NCBI RefSeq assembly: GCF_000379725.1
Contig: NZ_KB903664.1
Location: 154 to 64,153 of the forward strand
Direction: 5' to 3'
Length of the DNA: 64,000 nt
Origin: Cytophaga aurantiaca DSM 3654
GTDB lineage: Bacteria > Bacteroidota > Bacteroidia > Cytophagales > Cytophagaceae
Both the position numbers and the translations under genes were made by a program. Under the pieces are notes generated by a model, which saw only the letters and a program-made list of their open reading frames with translations, was not told the origin of the DNA and ran no database searches. Positions within the stretch are counted from its first letter, which is position 1, and the number at the start of each line of letters is the position of its first letter. This document shows, one piece after another, positions 16,598-26,924 of this stretch.

Positions 16598-17080
16598 ATG
16601 GGTTTTAACATTGCTGGCATTGCCATTAACAAAAATTATGAAGGACAACTCGACGTTCTTAAACAAAAATTTAATTGGAAGCTTAAACAGGAAGGTACTG
16701 TTTCATTTGAAACCGCTTCAGGAAACTGGAAGGAAGACGGCATCTGTGATATTTATTTTTTACCAAATGCTACACTCATATTTTTGCCCATGGAAATGTG
16801 TACAGATCCATATATTATTGAAGGTAGCAATGTGTTAACCTTTGTCATATCTGAGATGTCAATGGCTTTTAATATTATTTATACCGAGAATAATAAAGTT
16901 GTTCGTAATATACTGGAAGTTGAGGGTAATACGCTCTCTAATGAAGGAACACCTCTTGCTGTAGAAAAAGAAGCTGAGGATACCTCTGAGATTTTATGGA
17001 AGCAGTTGGAAGTTGTATTAGGAAAAACATATTGGGATATAGATCTTGAAGAGAAAGTGTCGAGATTTACATTTGTTTAA
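16598..17080 (+). CDS. Hypothetical cytoplasmic protein
   Basis: A 160-residue protein without signal or membrane segments. The start MGFNIAGIAINKNY is convincing, and the body has strands interrupted by a DGICDIYFLPNATLIFLPMEMC stretch. The end resembles a short helical tail. I do not recognise it. It is closed by a good terminator and so is probably transcribed alone or with the preceding TIGR02757 gene. Confidence 0.5.
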   Translation: MGFNIAGIAINKNYEGQLDVLKQKFNWKLKQEGTVSFETASGNWKEDGICDIYFLPNATLIFLPMEMCTDPYIIEGSNVLTFVISEMSMAFNIIYTENNKVVRNILEVEGNTLSNEGTPLAVEKEAEDTSEILWKQLEVVLGKTYWDIDLEEKVSRFTFV

Positions 17081-17102
17081 TGAGGCATCTATTTTCTTAA
17101 TT

Positions 17103-17137
17103 AAAAACCTTTGTTGCTGAAAACAAAGGTTTTTTTG
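17103..17137 (+). terminator. Terminator after the 16598 gene
   Basis: AAAACCTTTGTT pairs with AACAAAGGTTTT around a short loop and runs into seven T residues, 23 bases past the stop codon. Confidence 0.85.
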
Positions 17138-17241
17138 TTTTAATATTTTTTTGTCTAATAGTTATATAACATTCTAACCAAATCATGTAACAGATCAAAA
17201 GCAGTTCTATCGTAATATTCTATTGTTAATGAAGGAATATT

Positions 17242-17976
17242 ATGAAAGTTCATGTAGGCTGTTCGGGTTACAATTACAAAGAATGGAAAGGATTGTTTTA
17301 TCCGGAAAATTTGCCGCAAAGCAAGTGGCTGCAATACTATGCGCAGTACTATAATACCGTAGAGATCAATGCCAGTTTTTATCGTTTTCCGACAGATAAG
17401 TCGTTGAAAGGCTGGTACGATAAAACACCCGAGAATTTTCGTTTTTCTCTTAAGGCAAACAATCAGATCACACATTATAAAAAATTTAAGGACACGCAGA
17501 CATTGATTAAAGAATTTTATGATGTTGCAGCATCGGGTTTAAAAGACAAACTCGATTGCATACTTTTTCAATTACCACCTAGCGTAAAATATTCATACGA
17601 AACGCTTGAACGGATTCTGGATCAGCTTAATCCAGCCTTTAAAAATGTATTGGAGTTTCGCAGTGCAGACTGGTGGAATCCGGTTGTGTATAATGCGTTG
17701 AAATCACATAAGGTTATTTTTTGTACATCGAGCTATCCCGACTTACCGGATGACTTTATAACCACCGCGGACACAGCTTACATTCGTTTACATGGCAAAA
17801 CAGAATTATATAAATCGAATTATTCGAACAGCGAACTACATGATTTAAGCGAATTCATTACAAATTCAAATGTTAAAAATGCATTTATATATTTTGATAA
17901 TACATGGGGTGGTAATGCCATTGCGAATGCCATCACCATGAAAGAAATGATGTACCTAAAAGACTACAAATTATGA
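17242..17976 (+). CDS. DUF72 (YecE-like) family protein
   Basis: A 244-residue TIM-barrel-like DUF72 protein. It shows the family's start, [20 protein letters not shown], then [50 protein letters not shown] and YIRLHGK. The catalytic role of DUF72 is not established. Its stop codon overlaps the Ku start (ATGA), so it is translationally coupled to the end-joining genes and may take part in DNA repair or nucleotide handling. This is an inference from linkage. Confidence 0.9.
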   Translation: MKVHVGCSGYNYKEWKGLFYPENLPQSKWLQYYAQYYNTVEINASFYRFPTDKSLKGWYDKTPENFRFSLKANNQITHYKKFKDTQTLIKEFYDVAASGLKDKLDCILFQLPPSVKYSYETLERILDQLNPAFKNVLEFRSADWWNPVVYNALKSHKVIFCTSSYPDLPDDFITTADTAYIRLHGKTELYKSNYSNSELHDLSEFITNSNVKNAFIYFDNTWGGNAIANAITMKEMMYLKDYKL

Positions 17977-18761
17977 AAACAATCTGGACAGGGGCCATTG
18001 GATTTGGCCTCGTAAACATACCTGTAAAATTATTCAGTGCAACACATGAAAGTAGACTGGATCTGGACATGCTTGATAAGAAAGATCATTCCAATATTAA
18101 ATTTCATCGGGTGAATGAAAAGACGGGTAAAGAAGTAACCTGGGGAAATATTGTAAAAGGATATAAGATCGATGATGCATATGTGATCCTGGAAGAAAAA
18201 GATTTCGAAAAAGCGAATGCGAAAAAAACGAAAACCATAGAAATTCTTCAGTTTGTTCAGGAAGATGAAATAGATTCAACGTATTTTGAAACGCCTTATT
18301 ATATTCAGCCGGACAAATCCGGTGCACGTGCCTATGCCTTACTACGTGAGGCATTGCGCAAGTCTAAAAAAGTAGCGGTCGCCAATTATGTATTGCGCAA
18401 CAAAGAAGCCTTAGCTATTCTCAAACCAATAGGAAACGTAATTGTATTGAATAAGATCCGTTTTCAGGAAGAAATTTTAGATGCGGATGATTTAGATCTT
18501 CCGGCTAAAAGTGCTATCAAAGAAGGGGAAATGAAAATGGCCTTGTCACTTATTGATCAGCTAACAGAAGAATTTGATATTTCGAAATACAAAGATACCT
18601 ATACCGCTGAATTGTTGAAGGTAATTAAAGCAAAAGCGAAAGGCACAGTTATCAAAACCAAATCTGTTGCAGCAAAACCAACGGCAACAAAAGATCTGAT
18701 GGCACAGCTGAAAGCAAGCTTACATTCGGCTCCAACAAAGAGAGCTGCAGCAGCAAGATAA
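17973..18761 (+). CDS. ku: Non-homologous end-joining protein Ku
   Basis: A 262-residue bacterial Ku. The opening [20 protein letters not shown] is diagnostic. The core has [12 protein letters not shown], and [20 protein letters not shown] follows. The tail is Lys/Ala-rich, ending in KRAAAAR, and such tails help bind DNA and ligase. The homodimer threads onto broken double-strand ends and recruits LigD. It overlaps the DUF72 gene by four bases and is followed by ligD after 22 bases, so the three genes form one transcription unit. Confidence 0.97.
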   Translation: MKTIWTGAIGFGLVNIPVKLFSATHESRLDLDMLDKKDHSNIKFHRVNEKTGKEVTWGNIVKGYKIDDAYVILEEKDFEKANAKKTKTIEILQFVQEDEIDSTYFETPYYIQPDKSGARAYALLREALRKSKKVAVANYVLRNKEALAILKPIGNVIVLNKIRFQEEILDADDLDLPAKSAIKEGEMKMALSLIDQLTEEFDISKYKDTYTAELLKVIKAKAKGTVIKTKSVAAKPTATKDLMAQLKASLHSAPTKRAAAAR

Positions 18762-18783
18762 TTTTACTTAATCCTGGGATCTT

Positions 18784-21462
18784 ATGGCTTTAGAAATCTA
18801 TAAAGAAAAACGCAACTTTAAGAAAACACCCGAACCTGCAGGTAAGAAAAATGCAGCCGGTAGTGAATTGAAGTTTGTAATCCAGCGCCATGCAGCGTCT
18901 CATTTGCATTACGATTTCAGACTGGAGATGGAAGGTGTGTTAAAGAGTTGGGCAGTGCCGAAAGGTCCGTCGCTTAACCCGCAAGATAAAAGACTTGCAA
19001 TGATGGTTGAAGATCATCCGTTTGCGTACCGCACTTTTGCCGGAGTTATTCCTGAAGGCAATTACGGCGCAGGTATCGTTGAGATATGGGACGAAGGCAC
19101 CTATCATGCGATCGGGAGTGAAGACCGAAAGGAAAGTGAAAAAATGCTTTTAGCAGAATTAAAGAAAGGAAGCTTAAAGTTTGTCTTGCATGGTAAAAAA
19201 TTAAAAGGCGAATTTGCCTTGGTGAAAATAAAAAATAACAATTTATCTAAAGACAATGCCTGGCTGTTGATCAAACACAAAGATGAATTCGCTACCGAAG
19301 AACAGTATAGCAGCGAAGAGCATGTGCCGGAAAATTCAAAGATCATAAAAAAAGATGCTGTTGCTAAAAAGACTGTTAAAGCTGTAAAGAAAACAGTAAC
19401 GAAAGCAACAAAAGAAGCTGCGTCTTCTTCTAAAAAAAAAGCCCAGCCCAAAGTAAAAATAAAACAAGGTAAAGATCTGATACCGCATGAAGTAAAACCC
19501 ATGCTGGCAAAATTAACAGATGGTCCGTTTGATTCTGAAGAATGGATCTTTGAAATTAAGTGGGACGGATATCGCGCCATTGCAGAGATAGAAAAGGGGA
19601 AAGTAAATCTCTATTCAAGAAATCTGATCTCCTTCAATCATAAATATAAATCGATAGTAAAAACACTTGAATCTTTCGGACACAATGTGGTGCTGGATGG
19701 AGAGATTGTTGTATTAAATGCAGACGGCACTTCAAGCTTTCAAATGCTACAGCAATACGACGAAAACCCTAGTCCGAATTTGTGTTATTGTGTGTTTGAT
19801 ATTTTGTACCTGGATGGAAATGATCTGCGGGATTTGCCTTTAACAGAACGTAAAAAAATACTAAAAGAAGTTTTACTTGATGTTTCTAATATTACATACA
19901 GCGATCATGTAGAGTCTGAAGGTGTCCGTTTTTTTGAATTGGCGAAAAAAAATAAGCTGGAAGGGATCATGGCGAAGAAGGCTGATAGCGCATATCGCAT
20001 GGGATCACGTTCAGGTGAATGGCTTAAGATTAAAATCATTTCAGCGCAAGAAGCAATTATCTGTGGCTTTACAGCGCCCAGGAATTCGCGAAAAAGTTTT
20101 GGCGCATTGATCCTTGGTGTTTATGAAAAAGGAAGACTTGTTTACATCGGACATACCGGTGGCGGCTTTACAGAATCCTTGTTGTCGTCCACGTTAAAAT
20201 TGATGAAGCCTTTGATTCAACCAGAATCTCCATTTGATGTAAAAATTAAAACCAACGAAAAAGTGACCTGGGTAAAACCACAGTTGGTTTGTGAGATTGC
20301 TTTTTCAGAATGGACGAGTGAAGGACATATGCGGCAGCCTATTTTTAAAGGCATGCGCATTGATAAAAAAGCTAAAGAAGTAACACGTGAATTGCCAGCA
20401 GTTGCAAAAATTCCGAAAGACACTATGGAAGCACAATCAAAAACGAAAAAAGCAACAAAGAAAAAATCAGTTGTTGCAAAAGCTATTTCTAAAAAAACAT
20501 CGGCAGCTAAAAAAGTGGTTGAAAAATCAGAAGACGTAGATCATTCGAAAAAGGCTACCAGTACTGAGGTTAAAATTAACAAGCAGGTTTTAAAAATTAC
20601 AAACCGATCAAAAGTCTATTGGCCGGAAGATGATTATACTAAAGGTGATCTGATCGATTACTACATGCAGATTTCTGATTATATTTTACCTTATCTGAAA
20701 GACCGTCCGGAGTCATTGAACCGCCATCCGAATGGTATCAATGGTTCCAGCTTTTATCAAAAAGACATGGCAGATAGTTTTCCGGATTGGATCGAATATA
20801 AGGAAGTTTATTCTGAGTCAAATGATAAAGACATTAGGTATATGGTTTGTCAGAATAAAGAGACCTTGATTTACATGGCCAATCTTGGCTGCATTGAGAT
20901 CAATCCATGGAACTCACGTATCCAGAAAATAAAAAATCCGGATTACATTGTGATCGATCTGGACCCGAGCGATAACAATACGTTTGAAGAAGTGATAAAA
21001 ACGGCATTGGTTGTTAAAAGAATATTGGATAAAGCGGGAGCGGATGCATATTGTAAAACATCCGGCGCAACAGGATTGCATATATACATTCCGTTGGGGG
21101 CAAAGTATACGTATGAACAAGGGAAAAACTTCGCACATATTATTGCGCAATTTGTACATGACGAGCTACCTGAACTTACGAGTCTGGTCCGTAATCCAAA
21201 GGAACGGACAAAGCAGATCTATGTGGATTATCTGCAGAACCGAAGTGGACAAACACTTGCAGCAGCATACAGTGTACGCCCAAAACCAGGCGCTACGGTT
21301 TCTACACCACTTGAATGGAGTGAAGTGAAGAAAGGCTTACACCCATCTAAATTCACTATAAAGACTATTTTTAAACGCCTGAAACAAAAAGGCGATTTGT
21401 TCAAAGGTATATTGGGCAAAGGAATTGACATGGAGAAGTGTTTGAAAAAGTTGGGAGCTTAA
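18784..21462 (+). CDS. ligD: Multifunctional DNA ligase D
   Basis: The 892-residue LigD has domain order phosphoesterase, ligase, polymerase, as in Pseudomonas rather than mycobacteria. Residues about 28-170 are the 3'-phosphoesterase (HAASHLHYDFRLEMEG, EDHPFAYRTFAGVIPEG). After a Lys-rich linker comes the ATP-dependent ligase with E-I-K-W-D-G (adenylated Lys about 259) and VLDGEIVVLN. A second Lys-rich linker at about 545-600 leads to the polymerase/primase, with DLDPSD metal ligands and SGATGLHIYIPL. It trims, fills and seals ends held by Ku. The linkers look like flexible DNA-binding tethers. Confidence 0.97.
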   Translation: MALEIYKEKRNFKKTPEPAGKKNAAGSELKFVIQRHAASHLHYDFRLEMEGVLKSWAVPKGPSLNPQDKRLAMMVEDHPFAYRTFAGVIPEGNYGAGIVEIWDEGTYHAIGSEDRKESEKMLLAELKKGSLKFVLHGKKLKGEFALVKIKNNNLSKDNAWLLIKHKDEFATEEQYSSEEHVPENSKIIKKDAVAKKTVKAVKKTVTKATKEAASSSKKKAQPKVKIKQGKDLIPHEVKPMLAKLTDGPFDSEEWIFEIKWDGYRAIAEIEKGKVNLYSRNLISFNHKYKSIVKTLESFGHNVVLDGEIVVLNADGTSSFQMLQQYDENPSPNLCYCVFDILYLDGNDLRDLPLTERKKILKEVLLDVSNITYSDHVESEGVRFFELAKKNKLEGIMAKKADSAYRMGSRSGEWLKIKIISAQEAIICGFTAPRNSRKSFGALILGVYEKGRLVYIGHTGGGFTESLLSSTLKLMKPLIQPESPFDVKIKTNEKVTWVKPQLVCEIAFSEWTSEGHMRQPIFKGMRIDKKAKEVTRELPAVAKIPKDTMEAQSKTKKATKKKSVVAKAISKKTSAAKKVVEKSEDVDHSKKATSTEVKINKQVLKITNRSKVYWPEDDYTKGDLIDYYMQISDYILPYLKDRPESLNRHPNGINGSSFYQKDMADSFPDWIEYKEVYSESNDKDIRYMVCQNKETLIYMANLGCIEINPWNSRIQKIKNPDYIVIDLDPSDNNTFEEVIKTALVVKRILDKAGADAYCKTSGATGLHIYIPLGAKYTYEQGKNFAHIIAQFVHDELPELTSLVRNPKERTKQIYVDYLQNRSGQTLAAAYSVRPKPGATVSTPLEWSEVKKGLHPSKFTIKTIFKRLKQKGDLFKGILGKGIDMEKCLKKLGA

Positions 21463-21465
21463 ATT

Positions 21466-21498
21466 GAAATTCCAAATTCCAAAAAACAAATTTCAAAC
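21466..21498. repeat. CAAATTCCAAA repeat, copy 2
   Basis: GAAATTCCAAA-TTCC-AAAAAACAAATTTCAAAC directly follows the ligD stop. It matches the copy after 16525 almost base for base. Confidence 0.4.
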
Positions 21499-21558
21499 AG
21501 TAAAAGATATAAATGAACTTTGTATATCCACAGCTTAAAATTTTTTATGAATGGTAAA

Positions 21559-21591
21559 AATAAAGGCTGCAATTATATTGCAGCCTTTATT
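21559..21591. terminator. Bidirectional terminator between ligD and the catalase gene
   Basis: AATAAAGGCTGCAAT and ATTGCAGCCTTTATT form a perfect 15-base stem with a three-base loop. A T-rich tail on one side and an A-rich tail on the other allow it to stop transcription both ways between convergent genes. Confidence 0.88.
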
Positions 21592-21596
21592 GATTT

Positions 21597-23735
21597 TTAT
21601 ACCAGTTCCTCGCGTTCCCAGAAACGGTGCTTGCCAAGGGCTTTGATGTAGGCTGTTGTATCTTTGTTCAACACTACACCTTCATCTAATTTTTTGCCAG
21701 CTTCTTTAACGATCTGTATAGATTGAATAAGTGCAGCACCCTCTTCTTCGCCGCCAATTACTTTACAATGTTTAAACGCATCTGTGATAAATTCAGCAAC
21801 TTCTTTACTTTCTTTTAAATCTACAATGCCTTTTCCGGAAGGAATAAATACAGCGTCAAATAACACTGAAGCTGCGATCAGTAAACTTTGATCTACTTTT
21901 ATTTTCTTACCTTCTTCAGATTTAATGAAGCCCAAATGTGGTGCGATGATTTTCACTACAGCACCCTTTTTCTCTAATGCATTTTTATAATTTACCAGCG
22001 AAGCGTTACACACACCATCTGCACAAATAAATGCAATCTGTTTTGTTTTAATAGAACTTGTTACCGTCGGGTTTTTAATGACGCTCAATGCATCTGAAGA
22101 AAGAGTTGTCTGTGGTATTGTCTTCGGTTCGTATTTTGTCGGATTGGCATCTGCACCTACGCCTTTATTCATAGGTATTTCCGGATTATGCACCGTTATG
22201 CCCAACCCTTGCGCAACTTTTTCTGCAAGTGTTGAATCTACTTGATTTAACAATGCCACCATGCGCACACGGATCACTTCGGTCTCTACTTTTCCTAATT
22301 CAAAACGAAGTGCTTTAATGATGTGATTTTTTTCAACGTCCGTCTGACTGTTAAAAAATAAGGTTGCCTGACTAAAATGATCTGAAAAACTTTCGCTACG
22401 GTCTCTCACTTTTTGTGCATCCACACGTTCATTGAAACTTACAAATCCACCTTCTTTCATTTTTGCCTGATACGGACAGCCGCCGCCCAATGAGTTTGGC
22501 TGGTAACTTACACGGCCGGTATTTATTTCCTGGCGCATGTGTCCGTCACGCTGGTTGTTGTGCATCGGCGCAACAGTACGGTTGATCGGGATCTCATGAA
22601 AGTTCGGACTTCCAAGACGTGATAGTTGTGTATCCGTATATGAAAATAATCTTCCCTGCAATAAGGGGTCGTTTGTGAAATCTATGCCCGGAACAAGATG
22701 GCCCGGATGGAATGCAACCTGTTCTGTTTCTGCGAAGAAATTATCCGGGTTGCGGTTCAGTACCATCTTACCGATTATGGTAACAGGTACTTCTTCTTCA
22801 GGTACAAGTTTGGTTGGATCTAAGAGATCGTATGTAAAATTAAATTCATCCGAGTCGGCGATTAATTGCACACCCAATTCCCACTCAGGAAAATTTCCTG
22901 TGTCAATTGCTTCCCACAAATCCTGACGGTGAAAATCGGAATTTTTACCGGAAATTTTCTGTGCTTCGTCCCACGTTACAGAATGCGTTCCTTGCAGCGG
23001 TTTCCAGTGGAACTTTACAAAGTGCGATTCATTTTTACTATTTATAAATCGGAACGTGTGTACGCCAAAACCTTCCATCATTCTTAAGCTACGCGGAATA
23101 GCACGATCAGACATGGCCCACATGATCATGTGCATGGATTCGGGCATGAGTGAAATAAAATCCCAGAAGGTATCATGTGCTGAAGCAGCTTGTGGCATTT
23201 CATGATGCGGCTCCGGCTTTACAGCATGGATCAGATCCGGAAACTTCATTGCATCCTGAATAAAAAATACAGGCATATTATTTCCTACCAGATCATAATT
23301 TCCTTCCTGTGTATAAAACTTAACAGAGAATCCGCGTACATCACGGGCAAGATCTGTAGAACCTCTTGAACCTGCAACGGTTGAGAAGCGTGTAAAAACA
23401 GGCGTCTTAATGGATGGATCTTGAAGGAAACCGGCTTTGGTATATTTTTCCATCGATTCGTACACCTGAAAATAACCATGCGCTGCTGAACCACGGGCAT
23501 GAACAATACGCTCCGGAATACGTTCATGATCGAAATGCGTAATCTTTTCTCGCATGATAAAATCTTCGAGTAAGGAAGGCCCACGTTCGCCGGCTTTTAA
23601 TGTATTGTTATCATCATTGATTCGAACTCCATGATCGGTTGTCATGAACTGATCGGTCGCGTCTGATGTGTTTCTTTGTAGATCCTGTAGCTTGGGATCT
23701 AAAGCCTCTCCGGTTTTTGAAGTGGATTTTTTCAT
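21597..23735 (-). CDS. katE: Large-subunit catalase (HPII type)
   Basis: The 712-residue haem catalase breaks hydrogen peroxide into water and oxygen. The essential His lies in R-I-V-H-A-R-G (about residue 79), and the haem-ligand Tyr lies in RLFSYTDTQLSRLG. Large-subunit catalases carry an extra C-terminal flavodoxin or DJ-1-like domain. Here it covers about 560-712 (KTKQIAFICADGVCNASL, DAVFIPSGKG). In E. coli katE is a stationary-phase gene. It is convergent with the end-joining operon, an arrangement that suits oxidative-damage survival. Confidence 0.95.
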   Translation of the reverse strand: MKKSTSKTGEALDPKLQDLQRNTSDATDQFMTTDHGVRINDDNNTLKAGERGPSLLEDFIMREKITHFDHERIPERIVHARGSAAHGYFQVYESMEKYTKAGFLQDPSIKTPVFTRFSTVAGSRGSTDLARDVRGFSVKFYTQEGNYDLVGNNMPVFFIQDAMKFPDLIHAVKPEPHHEMPQAASAHDTFWDFISLMPESMHMIMWAMSDRAIPRSLRMMEGFGVHTFRFINSKNESHFVKFHWKPLQGTHSVTWDEAQKISGKNSDFHRQDLWEAIDTGNFPEWELGVQLIADSDEFNFTYDLLDPTKLVPEEEVPVTIIGKMVLNRNPDNFFAETEQVAFHPGHLVPGIDFTNDPLLQGRLFSYTDTQLSRLGSPNFHEIPINRTVAPMHNNQRDGHMRQEINTGRVSYQPNSLGGGCPYQAKMKEGGFVSFNERVDAQKVRDRSESFSDHFSQATLFFNSQTDVEKNHIIKALRFELGKVETEVIRVRMVALLNQVDSTLAEKVAQGLGITVHNPEIPMNKGVGADANPTKYEPKTIPQTTLSSDALSVIKNPTVTSSIKTKQIAFICADGVCNASLVNYKNALEKKGAVVKIIAPHLGFIKSEEGKKIKVDQSLLIAASVLFDAVFIPSGKGIVDLKESKEVAEFITDAFKHCKVIGGEEEGAALIQSIQIVKEAGKKLDEGVVLNKDTTAYIKALGKHRFWEREELV

Positions 23736-23885
23736 AATAGCTGTTTGTCGTAAAAAGTATGTTCAGTATAGAATTTACATAATTGCTTTGGGAATTGGAT
23801 TTTATTAAAAATATTTCTGAATACGCATGTAAAAAAAAACATAACTTATGTAACAAATAGAGATTGAATTTTGTTATTATAGTCC

Positions 23886-25112
23886 ATGCCTAAGTTGTAT
23901 TTCAATTCCAACACACGATACGCTGACCTGCCATTGCATTATGGCAAGGTGCCGCCGTGGCTTGCACAGCGCATGACGTTGTTGGGCGGTGCAATTATTG
24001 AATCCATCGTATTGGAGTACGGAAAATCGGCAGTGTTAAGTCGACTCAGTGATCCATTTTGGTTTCAGGCATTTGGCTGTGCGTTGGGTATGGATTGGCA
24101 TTCTTCCGGAATTACTACGTCGGTGATGGGATCGTTGAAAGTAGCAGTGAATCCGAAATTCAAAGAGCTGGGAATTTATATTTGCGGTGGAAAAGGAAAA
24201 CACTCCAGAAAGACTCCCGATGAATTATTGTTGCTGGCCGAACGCACCGGATTGAATGGAACAGAATTGGTGCGTTCCAGTAAGCTGTCTGCAAAGGTTG
24301 ACAATACTGCCATACAGGATGGCTTTCAATTATACTTACACAGTTTTATTGTAACGGATGAAGGGGAGTGGGCTGTTGTACAACAAGGAATGAATGATGC
24401 TACAGGTATGGCGCGGCGTTATCATTGGCATTCTGAAAAGGTAAATTCTTTTGTAGAAGCACCGCATACATTTATTTACGGACAAAATCAGGGGCCGATT
24501 TTAAATCTTGTAGATACAGAAGCTGTGTCTGCAAAGACGGGCATACTGGATATTATAAAAGAACGCCCTTCACTGATCTTACCGGAGATACAAAAGATTG
24601 TGATGCCACGCCATCATGAGGTTCGTGCTTCGAATGTAAATTTAAAACGTCTTGGTGCAGTGCTTGCTCTTGCACATGAAAGTGATCTGAATAATTTTGA
24701 ATCCTTGCTTTTACTGGAAGGTGTCGGTCCGCGTACGATACAATCGCTGGCGTTGGTAAGTGAAGTCATTCATGGAACACCATCGCGTTTTAGCGATCCT
24801 GCTCGTTTCTCTTTTGCATATGGGGGAAAGGACGGACATCCGTTTCCAGTGCCCACAAAAGTATACGATGAAACCATTAACATTCTCCGCACTTCTGTAG
24901 AAAAAGCCAAGCTTGGAGATAGCGATAAACAGCAGGCAATTAAAAATCTTACGATTGCTGCACAACAGATGGAAAAAGGTTTTGAGCCCGATGCTAATGC
25001 GTTTAATCGGGTGATTGCTAAAGAGCGTGCCGAATCCTATAAGCACGGTGGACGGACAGTTTTTGGAAAAGCAAAACCACCGAAAGATGATGGTCAGTTG
25101 AATTTGTTTTGA
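23886..25112 (+). CDS. DUF763 domain protein
   Basis: The 408-residue protein matches the DUF763 family from its start (YADLPLHYGKVPPWLAQRM). GCALGMDWHSSGITTSVMGSLK, FQLYLHSFIVTDEGEWAVVQQGMN, GMARRYHWHS and VGPRTIQSLALVSEVIHG follow. The VGPRTIQSL pattern is a helix-hairpin-helix-like DNA-binding element. Function is unknown; the family is frequent in archaea and thermophiles. It has a possible nuclease or repair role by linkage to ku-ligD and catalase. A 150-base gap separates it from the divergent katE. Confidence 0.85.
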   Translation: MPKLYFNSNTRYADLPLHYGKVPPWLAQRMTLLGGAIIESIVLEYGKSAVLSRLSDPFWFQAFGCALGMDWHSSGITTSVMGSLKVAVNPKFKELGIYICGGKGKHSRKTPDELLLLAERTGLNGTELVRSSKLSAKVDNTAIQDGFQLYLHSFIVTDEGEWAVVQQGMNDATGMARRYHWHSEKVNSFVEAPHTFIYGQNQGPILNLVDTEAVSAKTGILDIIKERPSLILPEIQKIVMPRHHEVRASNVNLKRLGAVLALAHESDLNNFESLLLLEGVGPRTIQSLALVSEVIHGTPSRFSDPARFSFAYGGKDGHPFPVPTKVYDETINILRTSVEKAKLGDSDKQQAIKNLTIAAQQMEKGFEPDANAFNRVIAKERAESYKHGGRTVFGKAKPPKDDGQLNLF

Positions 25113-25253
25113 ATTATTCAGATCAGAAATAAAATTTTACTTATAGGTAGTTTAAATCCTAAATTAACGATACTTAATCTTTAATTCGTCATAGAATAAT
25201 TTTAAAGTTTGATTTATATTTAGTTATTCCAATCACTTAAATATATTTTAATT

Positions 25254-25769
25254 ATGAATAAGAACAGTTTTTTAATTCTTGTAGTGCTTTTTTTTAGTTC
25301 AATAATGAATACGTATGCAAATGAAAACGATACAATCGAAGTATTTAAAAAGAGCATAGATAGCTTGCTTGTATCCTTTCGAAGCAATCCTTCGAATCTG
25401 AAAATTAAAAAGCAACTGGGAGGGCGCAAGATTAAAATTAAAGGCACATTTGATAATGGAACAAAGTATTTTAAACAGAAAATAAAATACAACGGAGGCG
25501 TTAAAAAAGAATCGATTAAGGTATTTTATAAGCAGTACAAAAAAAATCAACTCTTATTAATGAAGGTTGTTTGTATAAATGATCAATATTTTTTTCTTCA
25601 TAAAATCAATTATAGATCGCTGGAATTTGCCAAAAAATATACGGAAGAGACGTATGCAGCAAAAGGCATTTATAAAAGAGTGGAGTATGATGCAAATAAA
25701 AAGATCTCTAAGCGTTTTTATTTATGGTCCATGCTGACTCCAGATGAAAGAAAAAAACTTCAGGAATAA
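25254..25769 (+). CDS. Small secreted hypothetical protein
   Basis: A 171-residue protein with a signal peptide ending at TYA and a lysine-rich mature part. It holds KIKGTFDNGTKYFKQKIKYNGGVKK and ends in MLTPDERKKLQE. The basic, strand-rich composition could suit an outer-membrane or nucleic-acid-contacting protein, but no family is recognised. The strong terminator 12 bases downstream supports expression as a single gene. Confidence 0.5.
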   Translation: MNKNSFLILVVLFFSSIMNTYANENDTIEVFKKSIDSLLVSFRSNPSNLKIKKQLGGRKIKIKGTFDNGTKYFKQKIKYNGGVKKESIKVFYKQYKKNQLLLMKVVCINDQYFFLHKINYRSLEFAKKYTEETYAAKGIYKRVEYDANKKISKRFYLWSMLTPDERKKLQE

Positions 25770-25779
25770 TGCTTCAGAT

Positions 25780-25829
25780 AAAATAAAAAATCCCATCACG
25801 CGAATTTGCGGGATGGGATTTTTTATTTT
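25780..25829. terminator. Bidirectional terminator before prfB
   Basis: AAATAAAAAATCCCATC pairs with GATGGGATTTTTTATTT around a 13-base loop. It lies between the convergent secreted-protein and prfB genes. Confidence 0.88.
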
Positions 25830-25847
25830 ATCTCAATGATCAATATT

Positions 25848-26924
25848 TTATTTCATCAACAAATATGCTTTGATATACTCATTCAAATCCCCTGCAAGTA
25901 CGTTATCTACATCGGTACGTTCAACACCCGTGCGCACGTCTTTGATTAATTTATATGGGAACAAAACATAGTTACGGATCTGAGAACCGAAATCGATTTT
26001 CTTTTTTGTTCCTTCAACGGCAGCTTTTGCTTCGTTGCGTTTATCTATTTCTATTTGATACAAACGCGACTTTAATAATTTCAACGCTTTGTCCTTATTC
26101 ATAATTTGAGAACGTTCCTGTTGACATTCGATGATCAATCCGGATGGTTTGTGTTTTAAACGTACCGCAGTTTCAACCTTGTTTACGTTTTGTCCACCAG
26201 CACCACCAGCTCTATACGTGTCCCATTCAATATCGCCCATGTTGATCTCGATGTTAATCGTTTCATCAACTTCCGGATACACATATACAGAGGCAAACGA
26301 TGTTTGTCTTTTACCATCGGCATTGAACGGAGAGTCCCGCACCAAGCGGTGAACACCGATTTCAGATTTTAAATTTCCGTAAGCAAATTGTCCTTCAATA
26401 CCAAGAGACGCAAATTTAATACCTGCAACTTCACCCGGCTGATTTACAATTTCACGTACGGTGTATCCGTTCTTTTCGCCCCACATGATGTACATTCGCA
26501 TCAGCATATCTGCCCAGTCATTGCTTTCTGTTCCGCCCGCACCAGGGTTGATCTCAAGTACGGCACTTAACTGATCTTCTTCTGCACTCAGCATTTTTTT
26601 GAATTCAAGCTCTTCCAGAACTTTTGCAACAATTGCAAATTCCGCGTCCATCTCTTTGTCATCGATGTCGCCGGCCTGATAAAATTCATTTAATGCTTCA
26701 AGGTCGCCAAGTTTGGTAACGAGTGCATCGTATGGATCGGTCCATACTTTTTTATTTTTTATACTTCTAAGAATTTTTTCAGCTTCTTTTGAATCATCCC
26801 AAAATGTAGGCGCTAGCGATAATTCCTGCTCTGCTTTTATTTCCTCCATTTTAGAATCATAGCCAAGATATCCTCTTAAAGCGAGAATGTCTGCTTTTAA
26901 ATTCTTTAGTTGGTCGTTGGTCAT
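25848..26924 (-). CDS. prfB: Peptide chain release factor 2, without a frameshift site
   Basis: The 358-residue RF2 ends translation at UGA and UAA. It carries the codon-reading S-P-F motif ([12 protein letters not shown]) and the peptidyl-hydrolysis G-G-Q in [12 protein letters not shown]. Codons near position 20 read AGA-GGA-TAT-CTT-GGC-TAT. Where many bacteria have a TGA and need a +1 shift, an ordinary Gly codon (GGC) continues the single frame. The protein is complete without any frameshift, so the usual autoregulation is absent. Confidence 0.96.
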   Translation of the reverse strand: MTNDQLKNLKADILALRGYLGYDSKMEEIKAEQELSLAPTFWDDSKEAEKILRSIKNKKVWTDPYDALVTKLGDLEALNEFYQAGDIDDKEMDAEFAIVAKVLEELEFKKMLSAEEDQLSAVLEINPGAGGTESNDWADMLMRMYIMWGEKNGYTVREIVNQPGEVAGIKFASLGIEGQFAYGNLKSEIGVHRLVRDSPFNADGKRQTSFASVYVYPEVDETINIEINMGDIEWDTYRAGGAGGQNVNKVETAVRLKHKPSGLIIECQQERSQIMNKDKALKLLKSRLYQIEIDKRNEAKAAVEGTKKKIDFGSQIRNYVLFPYKLIKDVRTGVERTDVDNVLAGDLNEYIKAYLLMK

